Source: Serinibacter arcticus | GTDB lineage: Bacteria > Actinomycetota > Actinomycetes > Actinomycetales > Beutenbergiaceae | Direction: 5' to 3' | DNA: 64,000 nucleotides | Assembly (NCBI RefSeq): GCF_003121705.1 | Contig: NZ_PYHR01000002.1 | Coordinates: 620,001-684,000 of the forward strand | Shown: positions 1 to 8,283 of the stretch, in pieces | How positions within the stretch are numbered: position 1 is the first letter of the stretch | How the letters are laid out: each line of letters starts with the position of its first letter | The notes under the pieces: generated by a model | The model's input: only the letters and a program-made list of their open reading frames with translations | Databases searched by the model: none | What the model was told of the DNA's origin: nothing | Position numbers and translations under genes: made by a program

Positions 1-1
1 G

Positions 2-751
2 GCCGTGCTGGCCGGGGCGTTCCGGACCGCGGGCACCGGGGTCTACCGCGCGGACGGCTCCGAGGCCGCCTACTCCCCCGACGCGATCCTCGGGCTCGGC
101 ATGATCGAGGTCGAGCTGCCGCGGGACTGGCCGGCGTCGTTCCGGATGGTCGGACCGGTGACGGCGACGCCCGAGCGGAACCTGCCGAGCGCCGGTCCGG
201 TGCCGCCGCTGCCGCCCGGACCGCTCGTGCTCGTCACGGTCGGGACGCACCTGGGCTGGGCGCGGCGCGACCTCGTGGCGCAGGTGCGCGCCCTGGCGGC
301 GGCGGTGCCGAGCCACACGTTCGTCGTCACGCTCGGGCAGGTCGGCGCGGGAGCAGGAGCGGGAGTGGGACCGGAGGCGGCGGGCGACCGCGTCGTCGTC
401 GTGGACCACCTGCCCTACGACGACGTGCTGCCGGCGTTCGACGCCGTCGTCCACCACGGCGGCGCCGGCATCAGCTACAGCGCGATCCGCGCCGGCGTCC
501 CCGCCCTGGTGCACCCGCGCGACTACGACCAGTTCGACTTCGCCGTCCGTCTCGAGACCGCCGGGGCCGGACGGCGCACCCGCCGCGCGCTGGACCACCC
601 CGAGGCCGCGCGGGCCCTGCGCCGGGTGCTCGACGGCGAGCGCAGCCGCCTGCGGGCGCTGTCCTCGACCCTGACGCGGTACGACCCCGTCGGGGCGACG
701 GCGGAGGTCGTCGACGCGCTCGTCGCGCGATCGGCCGGGCGAGCGGGCTAG
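2..751 (+). CDS. UGT/MGT-type glycosyltransferase, 5'-truncated by window edge
   Basis: C-terminal half of a GT-B glycosyltransferase of the UGT/MGT (family 1) kind, which moves a nucleotide-activated sugar onto a lipophilic acceptor. The visible 248 residues hold the nucleotide-sugar-binding half: a strand and loop reading VTVGTHLGW near residue 78, then HHGGAG at about 150-155, GVP and the DQFDFA segment near 175, which in this family contact the diphosphate and sugar. The frame is open to the window edge, so the GTG at 5 is probably internal. Its TAG stop shares the tetranucleotide CTAG with the TAG of the convergent ligase gene. The acceptor is unknown; the neighbours suggest a lipid-like molecule (inference). 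Confidence 0.8.
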   Translation, partial: AVLAGAFRTAGTGVYRADGSEAAYSPDAILGLGMIEVELPRDWPASFRMVGPVTATPERNLPSAGPVPPLPPGPLVLVTVGTHLGWARRDLVAQVRALAAAVPSHTFVVTLGQVGAGAGAGVGPEAAGDRVVVVDHLPYDDVLPAFDAVVHHGGAGISYSAIRAGVPALVHPRDYDQFDFAVRLETAGAGRRTRRALDHPEAARALRRVLDGERSRLRALSSTLTRYDPVGATAEVVDALVARSAGRAG

Positions 752-2109
752 CGCGCGTCCGGCGCCCCCGTCGGCGGCACGCGCCGGACCCGGCGCAGCT
801 TGCTGCGCGGATCGTGCGGCACGAGCGGGGTCGCCGTGATCGACGCGGGCCGCAGCCCGGCCTCCCCGAGCGCGGCCGCGAGGGCGTCCCGGGCCGGGGC
901 GAACGCCTGCGGCGGCGCGACGGCGAGCGTCAGGTCGTCGCCGTCCTGCACCACGCGGAAGTCGGTGACGCCGTCGACGGCGAGCACCGCGGCCCGCACG
1001 AAGTCAGGGAAGAACAGACCGCGTCCGGCCGCCCCCTCCGCACTCGACCCACGACCGCCGGGATCTGTGACATCGGCCGTCACCACCGGCAGCTCCAGCA
1101 CGTCGTCGCTCCGCCCCACGACCCGGGCGATCGCCAGCCGCGGATCGCCGCAGTCGCACGTCCCCGGCACCAGGACGTCGCCGAGGCGGCGCCGCAGCAC
1201 GGCCTGGCTGGAGCGGACGAGGTCGGTGACGACGGGCACGAACCGACCGTCGGCGGCGCCCGGCACCGCCTCCCGCTCCACCAGCACGAGGTCCTCGGCC
1301 AGGTGCAGCGTGCCGCGCGCGCAGCTGAGGCCGAGGAAGCCCTCGGCCGCCTGGTAGACCTGGTCGGCCCTCACCCCGAGCCCCGCCTCGATCGTCTCGG
1401 CGTCGTGCGGCTCGAGCACCTCGGCCGCCGAGAGCACACGCGCCAGATCGGCTCGCCACCCCGCGTCCACCTCCCCCTCCCTCTCCGCCCGCGCCAGCAG
1501 CACGAGCACGGAGGGCGGCGCCACGAGGACGGTCGGTCGGCTGTCCCGCACCCGCTGCAGCAGCTCCGGCACCGGCAGCGCGAGGTCGGCGTAGGTGAAG
1601 GCGATCCGCCGGCTGCCGACCGCCTCGTACAGCGGTCCGCCGGCGCGCAGCACGAGCGTGATCCTGGCCCCGGCGAGCAGGCCGTCGGACAGCGCCCGGG
1701 CGAGCACCTCACCGGCCCACCGGTCCCGCTCCGCCCCGGAGGTGAGGAACGCCGTCTGGCGGCCGCTCGTCCCCGAGGACAGCCCGACCGACAGCCCGCG
1801 CAGCGAGGTGCCGAAGTCGCGACCGCGCTCGGCGGAGCGGGCCGCGAGCAGACACTCCTCCAGTCCGACCCCGCGGCGGTTCAGGCCGGCGAAGTGCGTG
1901 AGCACGTCCTCCTTTTCGAGCACGGGAAGGTCCGTCAGCGACCGCGGCGGACCGTCCGGGAAGAGGTCGGCGTAGTGGGCGTAGCGCTGCGGGGCCCGGC
2001 GCAGGACCCGCGCCAGGAGGCGGTCCTGCCACGCCTCGAGCGCCGCGCGGTCGGCGAAGCTCCGGCGTCGGGCCGCGACGTAGCGGGCCAGCACCCGCAG
2101 CCGGCTCAC
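748..2109 (-). CDS. AMP-forming adenylate ligase (F390 synthetase / phenylacetate-CoA ligase-like)
   Basis: Predicted ANL-superfamily enzyme of 453 aa that activates a carboxylate as an acyl-adenylate. The phosphate-binding loop SSGTSG is at about residues 111-116, and the overall shape follows the F390-synthetase/PaaK-like branch. A C-terminal D-C-D-C-G-D cluster is unusual and might bind metal. The frame is open further upstream, but the start chosen is the GTG at 2109 because it overlaps the TGA of the upstream hydrolase as GTGA, implying translational coupling, and because homology-like sequence begins there (SRLRVLARY). It is the last gene of a minus-strand run behind ketoacyl synthase III and the MBL hydrolase, so it may load or activate an acyl group for that module (inference). 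Confidence 0.75.
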   Translation of the reverse strand: MSRLRVLARYVAARRRSFADRAALEAWQDRLLARVLRRAPQRYAHYADLFPDGPPRSLTDLPVLEKEDVLTHFAGLNRRGVGLEECLLAARSAERGRDFGTSLRGLSVGLSSGTSGRQTAFLTSGAERDRWAGEVLARALSDGLLAGARITLVLRAGGPLYEAVGSRRIAFTYADLALPVPELLQRVRDSRPTVLVAPPSVLVLLARAEREGEVDAGWRADLARVLSAAEVLEPHDAETIEAGLGVRADQVYQAAEGFLGLSCARGTLHLAEDLVLVEREAVPGAADGRFVPVVTDLVRSSQAVLRRRLGDVLVPGTCDCGDPRLAIARVVGRSDDVLELPVVTADVTDPGGRGSSAEGAAGRGLFFPDFVRAAVLAVDGVTDFRVVQDGDDLTLAVAPPQAFAPARDALAAALGEAGLRPASITATPLVPHDPRSKLRRVRRVPPTGAPDAR

Positions 2110-2966
2110 GGCTCGAGGAGCCCGCGCGCCCGTTCCACCGCCGCCTCGTCGTGCGAGGGCAGGAGGAGCAGGTCGGACCGCCGTCGGGCCAGCGCGGCGA
2201 GGTCGTCGATCGTGGCGCGGTAGCCACGCCAGTCGCGGGTGATGAGGCGGACGACCGGGTGCGGCAGCTCGCCGTCCGTCACGGCGCGCAGGTCCCACAC
2301 GGCGTCGCCGAGCAGCAGCACCTCGCGCCCGCGCGCCCGCACGAGCAGTCCCAGGTGCTCGTCGCTATGACCCGGGAGCGGGACGACGACGACGGCGCCG
2401 TCCCCCGTGAGGTCGCGTCCCGGTGCCAGCGGCGCGAGGTCGGCGCCGCTGCCCGCCGCGAGCGGCAGCGACGCGGGGTCGATCAGCCGCGCCTCGAGAT
2501 CGGACGGCAGCAGCGCCGGCAGCCAGCCGCGGACCAGACGGCCGAGACCGCGCGCCGACCGCATCGCGGCGATCGCGGACGGGTCGACGACGACCCGCGC
2601 CCGCGGGAGGTCGCGCAGGCCGCCGAGGTGGTCGGCGTGCAGGTGCGAGAGCACGACGGCGGTGACGTCCTCCGGCGCGATCCCGCGCTCCGCCAGCTGC
2701 CTGACCACGGCCTGCTCGGGCTCGACGTGGACCGGGAGCAGTGCGCCGTAGACGCGGTCGATCCCGCGTCGGACCGCGCGCTGGACGCGGGGGGCGTAGC
2801 CGGTGTCGTAGAGCACGACGCCGTCGGGGTGGCGCACGGCCGCGACGAGCGCCGGGAACCGGACGGGTCGGCGGCCGGCGCCCCGCCGCGCCACGAACCC
2901 GGGGTGGGTGGTCCACCCGGCCACGAGCAGCTCCACGCAGACCTCGAGCGGTCCCTCGTCCGTCAT
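2106..2966 (-). CDS. Metallo-beta-lactamase-fold hydrolase (AHL-lactonase-like)
   Basis: Protein of 286 aa with the complete dinuclear metal signature of the MBL fold: HLHADH at about 108-113, PGHSDEH near 198, LLGDAVWD near 218 and a final SHD near 271. The layout resembles N-acyl-homoserine lactonases and related thioesterase or lactone hydrolases, so the likely chemistry is hydrolysis of an ester, thioester or lactone; the substrate is not known. No signal peptide is visible, so it is probably cytoplasmic. It starts 10 bases after the ketoacyl synthase stop and overlaps the following ligase by 4 bases, so the three form one transcription unit. Confidence 0.8.
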   Translation of the reverse strand: MTDEGPLEVCVELLVAGWTTHPGFVARRGAGRRPVRFPALVAAVRHPDGVVLYDTGYAPRVQRAVRRGIDRVYGALLPVHVEPEQAVVRQLAERGIAPEDVTAVVLSHLHADHLGGLRDLPRARVVVDPSAIAAMRSARGLGRLVRGWLPALLPSDLEARLIDPASLPLAAGSGADLAPLAPGRDLTGDGAVVVVPLPGHSDEHLGLLVRARGREVLLLGDAVWDLRAVTDGELPHPVVRLITRDWRGYRATIDDLAALARRRSDLLLLPSHDEAAVERARGLLEP

Positions 2967-2976
2967 CGCGCCGTCC

Positions 2977-3972
2977 TCAGTACCGCAGCGCGGTGGCCGC
3001 GAGCGTGAGCCCCGCCCCGGTGCCGAGCAGGAGGACGGTGGCGCCGCGCTCGAGCCGTCCCGAGCGGATCGCGTGGTCGAGCGCGGACGGCAGCGAGGCC
3101 GAGACCTGGTTGCCGTGGTCGGCGAGGACGTCGACGACCGCCTCGCCCGGCACGAAGGAGCGCAGGTAGCGCAGCCCGACGGCGCTGGCCTGGTGGGGCA
3201 CGACGACGTCCACGGCCGCGAGATCGAGCCCCGACCGCTGCTCGAGGTCGCGCAGGAATCCCGGCAGGTGGCGCGCGACCTGGCGCAGCAGGGCGGCGCC
3301 GTCCATCTGGAACAGGTAGGCGCCGGGGTGGTCGGGCGGGGTCATCGGGTTCCAGCGAGTGCCGCCGGCCTCGATCCGGCACGCCTGGGCCGCCTCGGGC
3401 CAGACGGCCGAGCGCGAGGCCAGCACGGCCGAGCCCTCCCCCGCCGCGGTCCGCCCGAGGACCGCCGCGCCCGCGCCGTCGCCGAACAGCGCGCTCGCCT
3501 CGGTGTGGCGGTGGTCCAGACCCTTGGAGGCGATCTCGGTGGCCACGACGGCGACGCGGTCCCACCGCCCGGCGTCCAGGCCGTCCTGGGCGATCCGCAG
3601 CCCGGTGAGGAAGCCGACGCACGAGGCGTTGACGTCGAACGCGTCGCACCGCCCGCCGTCGACGCCGAGCGCGTCCAGCACGAGCACCGCTGTCGTCGGC
3701 ATCGGCTGCTCGGGGGCGACGGCGGAGACGATCACCGCGTCGAGGTCGCCCGGCGCCAGGCCCGCGGCCGCGAGCGCCCGGTCGACGGCGGCCGCAGCCA
3801 TCATCGAGGAGGTCTCGCCGGCGTCGACCCACCGGCGCTCGGCGACGCCGGACCGGGCCAGCGTCTCGCCGGGGGCGCGGCCGTGCGCCGTGTCGAGCTC
3901 CGGCGACGTCACCACCCTCGCCGGGCGGTACGCACCGGTACCGAGGATGCGAACGGGGCTGGGACGAGGCAC
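2977..3972 (-). CDS. 3-oxoacyl-ACP synthase III family protein (FabH/OleA-like)
   Basis: A 331-aa thiolase-fold condensing enzyme, the normal length for ketoacyl synthase III. The catalytic triad is visible: Cys in NASCVGF (about residue 118), His in VVPHQAS and Asn in DHGNQVSAS. It would join an acyl-CoA to malonyl-ACP, or two acyl-CoAs as OleA does. The GTG at 3972 is chosen because upstream reading frame contains no recognisable protein and the family begins here. The neighbours are an AMP ligase, an MBL hydrolase and a glycosyltransferase, with no fatty-acid synthase genes, which favours a specialised product over housekeeping fatty-acid initiation (inference). The preceding glycoamylase-like gene ends 47 bases upstream on the same strand. 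Confidence 0.85.
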   Translation of the reverse strand: MPRPSPVRILGTGAYRPARVVTSPELDTAHGRAPGETLARSGVAERRWVDAGETSSMMAAAAVDRALAAAGLAPGDLDAVIVSAVAPEQPMPTTAVLVLDALGVDGGRCDAFDVNASCVGFLTGLRIAQDGLDAGRWDRVAVVATEIASKGLDHRHTEASALFGDGAGAAVLGRTAAGEGSAVLASRSAVWPEAAQACRIEAGGTRWNPMTPPDHPGAYLFQMDGAALLRQVARHLPGFLRDLEQRSGLDLAAVDVVVPHQASAVGLRYLRSFVPGEAVVDVLADHGNQVSASLPSALDHAIRSGRLERGATVLLLGTGAGLTLAATALRY

Positions 3973-4019
3973 CCGGACAGACTCGCACAACCGAGCGGGG
4001 TCCGCCGGGAGGGCGACCG

Positions 4020-5429
4020 TCAGCGGACGGGTGGACCGACGGGACGGTCGACGGGACGGGTGTCGGCGCGCTCGAGCCCGAGCGTCGCGATCCCGCGCGC
4101 GGTCCAGGGGTGGGCGCCGAACGCGTCGGCGACCAGGGTGCTGCCGAGGGCGGCCGCCCCGAGGAGGACCGAGGCCCCCTTGTTCAGACCCGTCCGGGCC
4201 GGGGCGTACCACGGCAGGGGCACGGTGCCCTCGCGGCCGACGTCGGCGCCGGACACCACGTCGTCGTCGGGCACCGCCCCGGCGCCGAGGTTCACGCCGT
4301 CGCACCACCCGTACCGGTCGCTCCAGGCGGCCGGGTGGGCGTCCCGCAGCACCCGGAGGCCGTCGGCCGCCCCCGAGCCCAGGAACGGGAGCGCGCCGAC
4401 CAGCGAGGCGGGCGGCACCGTGCCGTCGCAGCGCGGGGCGGGCGGCCGGGCGGGCTCGGCGCCGTTGACGACGTACCCCCACGGCCCGAGGCCGGCTGAC
4501 ATCCCCCACAGCCCCGCGGCGAAGGTCGGGTACGCCGACGCCCGGTCGAGGCACCAGGCGCGGTTGGCCGCGCTCACCTCGCCCGCGTTGGCCCACCAGT
4601 CGGTCCCCTGCGGGTCGCGGCCGAACGGCCAGAACGCGTGCGGGAAGTGGGAGGTGAACAACGTCCCGCCCGGTTCGTGCACGCACGTGTGACCGCCGTA
4701 GCCCCCCACGGGCCGGTCGAACCCGGCCCACAGCGCCCGCGCCGTCGCGGCGTCGACGTCGGGGTGGCCGGCCGCGAGCACGTAGCAGGTGAGCTGCTCG
4801 GCGGTCATGTCCCAGGCGCCGACCCACCCGTCGGCGTCGGCGTCCGCCCCGTAGTCGTCCGTGGCGCTGTCGACCCGCGCCATGCGCAGGAGCGTGCGCC
4901 CGTCACGCTCGTGCACCGCCGCGTCCCACGCGACGCGCGCGAGCAGGTCCGCGGTGCGCTCGGTCACCTCGCTGTCGTCGAGCACCTGGCTCGCCACGAC
5001 CGCACCGTCGAGCGCGAGCGCCGTGTCGATCGTGGAGTACTCGCTGCCCGGTCTCGCCCGACCGGTGACGGCGTCGGCGAAGTGGACCAGCAGCCCGTCG
5101 CGGTGCGGGAGGGCAGCGAGCGCCCGGAGCGCGCCGCGGGTGCGGTCGACGACCTCCCGGTGCTCCAGCAGCCCCCGCTCCAGGCCCACGCAACAGGCCG
5201 CCAGGGCGAACCCGGTCGCGGCCGTGCTGCTCACGCCGGGGACGTCGTCGCGGTCCAGGACGCTGCCGTGGCCGGGCGCCGCGGGGTCGGCCGTGGCGTG
5301 GTCCCACAGCCACCGCACCCCGCCGTCGACCTCGCGCGCGACGAGGTCGACGACGTCGGGCGGAAGGCTCGCACCCGCACCAGCACCAGCACCCGCACCC
5401 GCACCCGGCGCCCGCCCGGCCCCGCTCAC
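4020..5429 (-). CDS. Glycoamylase-like / GH144-related glucan hydrolase, no signal peptide
   Basis: Predicted glucan-active hydrolase of 469 aa with the Pfam glycoamylase-like architecture, an (alpha/alpha)6 barrel related to GH144 endo-beta-1,2-glucanases. Diagnostic stretches seen include SSTAATGFALA, GSEYSTIDTALAL, DWWANAG, ANRAWCLDRA, LWGMSAGLGPWGY, CDGTVPPASL and WYAPARTGLNKGA. Unlike secreted relatives it has no signal peptide: the N-terminus is an Ala/Gly repeat followed directly by the domain, so it probably acts in the cytoplasm on imported oligosaccharides (inference). The GTG start overlaps the ABC ATPase stop as GTGA. With the importer and GH94 phosphorylase upstream, a beta-1,2-glucan substrate is favoured over starch, but this is context-based. 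Confidence 0.8.
   Translation of the reverse strand: MSGAGRAPGAGAGAGAGAGASLPPDVVDLVAREVDGGVRWLWDHATADPAAPGHGSVLDRDDVPGVSSTAATGFALAACCVGLERGLLEHREVVDRTRGALRALAALPHRDGLLVHFADAVTGRARPGSEYSTIDTALALDGAVVASQVLDDSEVTERTADLLARVAWDAAVHERDGRTLLRMARVDSATDDYGADADADGWVGAWDMTAEQLTCYVLAAGHPDVDAATARALWAGFDRPVGGYGGHTCVHEPGGTLFTSHFPHAFWPFGRDPQGTDWWANAGEVSAANRAWCLDRASAYPTFAAGLWGMSAGLGPWGYVVNGAEPARPPAPRCDGTVPPASLVGALPFLGSGAADGLRVLRDAHPAAWSDRYGWCDGVNLGAGAVPDDDVVSGADVGREGTVPLPWYAPARTGLNKGASVLLGAAALGSTLVADAFGAHPWTARGIATLGLERADTRPVDRPVGPPVR
5371..5406. repeat. Six-copy hexanucleotide repeat in glycoamylase-like gene
   Basis: Six head-to-tail copies of GCACC(C/A) lie just inside the 5' end of the glycoamylase-like gene and encode a (Gly-Ala)n tail after the start. 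The array length is a multiple of three, so copy-number change would lengthen or shorten the N-terminal tail without breaking the frame. Confidence 0.85.
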
Positions 5430-7212
5430 GCCACGCGGTCCCGGAACGGGTTCGGGATCGCGTCCAGGAGCTCGCGCGTGTACCCGGCCCTGGGGTTCTC
5501 GATCACGTCGGCCGCCGTGCCCTGCTCGACGACCTCACCGTGGTTGAGCACGATCGCGTGGTCCGCCAGCATCTGCGCCGACAGCAGGTCGTGGGTGATG
5601 TAGAGCATCCCCACCCCCGGGTGAGCACCAGCGACTGCAGGAGCTCGAGGATCTCGGCGCGGATCGAGACGTCGAGGCTGGCGATCGGCTCGTCGGCGAT
5701 GAGGAGCTGCGGGTCGGGGGCCAGCGCCCGGGCGATGACGATCCGCTGCCGCTGGCCGCCGGAGAGCTCGTACGGAAGGCGGGTGAGGTAGGCGGGCGCC
5801 GGGCTCAGGCCCACCTGCTCCAGCAGGTCCGCGGCGGCGTCCATCGCCTCCTGCTTCTTCATCCCGCGGTAGTTCTGCAGGGGACGCATCACCTGGTAGG
5901 CCACCGTGAGAGCCGGGTTGAGCGCCGCGTAGGGATCCTGGAACACGTACTGCACCGCGTTGGCGTAGGTGCGGCGCTGGCGCCGGTCGAGCCGCGTGAT
6001 GTCCCAGGGACCCGACCCGTCGTCGGGCGAGTAGGTCACGGTGCCCGAGGTCGGCTTCTCGATCGTCGTGATGATGCGCGCGATCGTGGACTTCCCGCTG
6101 CCGCTCTGGCCCACCAGGGCGGTCACCTCACCCTTGCGGAGCGTGAAGGAGACGTCCTTGACCGCGTCGACGTGCTCGGTCCGCAGACCGTTGCGCTTCT
6201 CGTAGCGCTTGTGCAGGCCCGAGACCTCCACGATGGTCGGCACGTCGGCCTTCTCCTGGATCTTCTCCACGACCTCCTCGCGCTCGTCGGCGGCCTTGAG
6301 TCCGGCCGAGGAGTACCCGGCGACCTCCTCGCCGAGCAGCTCGCCGTAGGAACCGAGCAGATGGACGGAGTAGGGGTGGCGCGGACCGTCGCGGAGCATC
6401 GTCTCCGTGCCCACGTCCTCGACCAGCTCGCCGTCGAGCATGATCGCCACCCGGTCGGAGAAGTCCAGGATCGTGCCCATGTCGTGGGAGATGAGGATCG
6501 CGCCGAAGTGAAGCTCGGTCTGCAGGCGACGGATCTCGTCGAGGATCTGCTTCTGCACGACGACGTCGAGTCCCGTCGTCGGCTCGTCGAACAGCACGAA
6601 CCGCGGCTGGAGCGCGAGCGCGAGGGCGAGGTTGACCCGCTGCCGCATGCCGCCGGAGAGCTCGTGCGGGTACATCCGCAGGAACGACGGGTCGATGCGG
6701 ACCATCTCGAACAGCTCGGCGGCGCGGGCGTCGACCGCGTCCTCGTCGAGGTCGGTGTGCGCGTGGATGACGTCCGCGAACACCTTACGGATCCGGACCA
6801 CGGGGTTGAGGCTGTTCATCGAGCTCTGGAAGACCGTGGAGACCTCGGCCCACCGGTGCGGCCGGAGCTCGTTCTCGGACGCGTTCGTGACGTCCTCCTC
6901 GCCCCACCAGATGCGGCCCTCGGTGACGCGACCCGGACGGCGCAGGAGCCGCAGCGCGGCCTGGGCGAACGTCGTCTTGCCGGAGCCGGACTCGCCGACC
7001 AGACCGACGAACTCGCCCTCGCGCACGGTCAGGGACATGTCCTTGACCGCGGTCATCGGCGTCCCCAGCCGGGGCTCGTAGCGCACCGTGAGGTTCTCCA
7101 CGCGCAGCACGGGCGTGTCGACGCCGACGTGGGAGGGGCGGGCCCTGGCCCGGAGCGGTGGCGTGCTCGGCACCGGGCCGGGCACGGGGTTGAGGCCGGG
7201 GGAGGTCGTCAT
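5426..7212 (-). CDS. Oligopeptide/oligosaccharide-type ABC transporter, fused double ATPase (one apparent frameshift)
   Basis: DppD-DppF-type fusion of about 595 aa energising uptake. The first nucleotide-binding domain has Walker A GESGSGKTT (about 75), LSGGMRQR and Walker B FVLFDEPT; the second has Walker A GQSGSGKST (about 360), LSGGQRQR and LLIADEP. The reading frame breaks in a C-run at 5609-5620: the continuous frame turns into nonsense after LVLTRGW, while the -1 frame continues with GMLYITHDLLSAQMLADH and the expected C-terminus down to 5426. One missing base restores the gene, so a sequencing error is likelier than a pseudogene. It starts just after the second permease stop. The cassette belongs to the peptide/nickel family, which in actinobacteria and thermophiles often carries oligosaccharides. 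Confidence 0.88.
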
Positions 7213-7213
7213 C

Positions 7214-8263
7214 TCAGTTCTCCTCCTCGCGCAGCTGCGCGTTGCTCAGCAGGTCGACACCGAAGTTGACGAAGCTGAGGCTGGTGATGATGAGGGCGAG
7301 CATGATGCCGGGGACGATGAGCCAGACCCACAGGCCCTGGACGAGCGCGCCGTTGCCGTTGGCCTGGGCGAGCATCTGGCCCCACGAGACGGTGTTCGGA
7401 TCGCCGAACCCCATGAAGGACAGGCCGGCCTCGGCGGCGATCGCACCGGTCGAGGCGGCGATGAATCCCGAGACCACCAGGGAGGTCATGTTCGGCATGA
7501 TCTCGCGGAAGACGATGCGAAACATGCCGTCCCCGCCGAACCGCGCGGCGGTGACGAACTCCCGGCTGCGCAACGTGATGATCTGGGCCCGCTTGGTGCG
7601 CGCGTGCCCGGCCCAGCTCGTCACCGTGACGACGAACACCAGCAGCGCCAGGCCCCGTGTCTCGGAGTACGCGACGATGACGATCATCAGCGGGAGCACA
7701 GGCACGACCAGCGCGAGGTTGGTGACGAACGAGAGCACGTCGTCCAGCCACGTCCCCTCGGCGTAGCCCGAGACCATCCCGATCACCAGGGAGATCGCGG
7801 TGACGCCGAGGCCGCCCAGCACCCCGATCGCGACCGACAGCCGGGCGCCGAACAGCACCTGCGTGTAGATGTCGAACCCGAGGGAGTTCGTGCCGAGCCA
7901 GTGCGCGCCGCTGGGGTCCTGCACGGGCGCGAACGTCGAGTCCGTCGGGCTGTACGGCGTGAGCCACGGGGCGAAGATCGCCATCGCGATGAACACGGCG
8001 AGCATGATGATGCCGATCCGGGCCTTCCGGCTGGACCACAGCACCTCGTACCAGCGCGGCGGCCGGCGGATGAGCACGTGCTCGCCGTCGGGATCGGGCT
8101 GGCGGGCGCGGTTCCAGCGGTCCTCGGGGGGCAGACCGGCCCCGCCTCCCCCGCCACCGGCGTCCTCGGGCAGAACCTCGGTGTCCCTGGCAGCCACCGG
8201 GGCGAGCTGGGCGGGCGGGGGCGCGACCTCGCGCGCGCCGCCGGAACCGTTCGACGTCGTCAT
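7214..8263 (-). CDS. ABC transporter permease (DppC-like)
   Basis: Integral membrane subunit of 349 aa with a long Gly/Pro-rich cytoplasmic N-terminus, a first membrane segment (IGIIMLAVFIAMAIFAPWL, about 85-103), the conserved LGTNSLGFDIYTQVLFGAR stretch, and a C-terminal core with the ATPase-contacting EAA-like loop around EFVTAARFGGDGMFRIVFRE. This is the DppC/OppC pattern. The ATG at 8263 has a good ribosome binding site (AGGAGG, six bases away). It lies between the DppB-like permease and the ATPase. Confidence 0.9.
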   Translation of the reverse strand: MTTSNGSGGAREVAPPPAQLAPVAARDTEVLPEDAGGGGGGAGLPPEDRWNRARQPDPDGEHVLIRRPPRWYEVLWSSRKARIGIIMLAVFIAMAIFAPWLTPYSPTDSTFAPVQDPSGAHWLGTNSLGFDIYTQVLFGARLSVAIGVLGGLGVTAISLVIGMVSGYAEGTWLDDVLSFVTNLALVVPVLPLMIVIVAYSETRGLALLVFVVTVTSWAGHARTKRAQIITLRSREFVTAARFGGDGMFRIVFREIMPNMTSLVVSGFIAASTGAIAAEAGLSFMGFGDPNTVSWGQMLAQANGNGALVQGLWVWLIVPGIMLALIITSLSFVNFGVDLLSNAQLREEEN

Positions 8264-8283
8264 CGCCGTCCTCCTGGGGTCGG

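Noticed and set aside
2110-2298. N-terminal extension of the AMP ligase
   Set aside because: It overlaps the MBL hydrolase in another frame and has no family similarity; the coupled GTG at 2109 fits better.
2908-4692. Long plus-strand open frame over the ketoacyl synthase and glycoamylase-like genes
   Set aside because: Composition is Arg/Gly/His-rich nonsense and it is antisense to two genes with clear active-site motifs; typical of high-GC DNA.
5600-5625. Programmed ribosomal frameshift in the ABC ATPase
   Set aside because: No slippery heptamer with downstream structure is evident, and the same kind of break recurs in unrelated genes.
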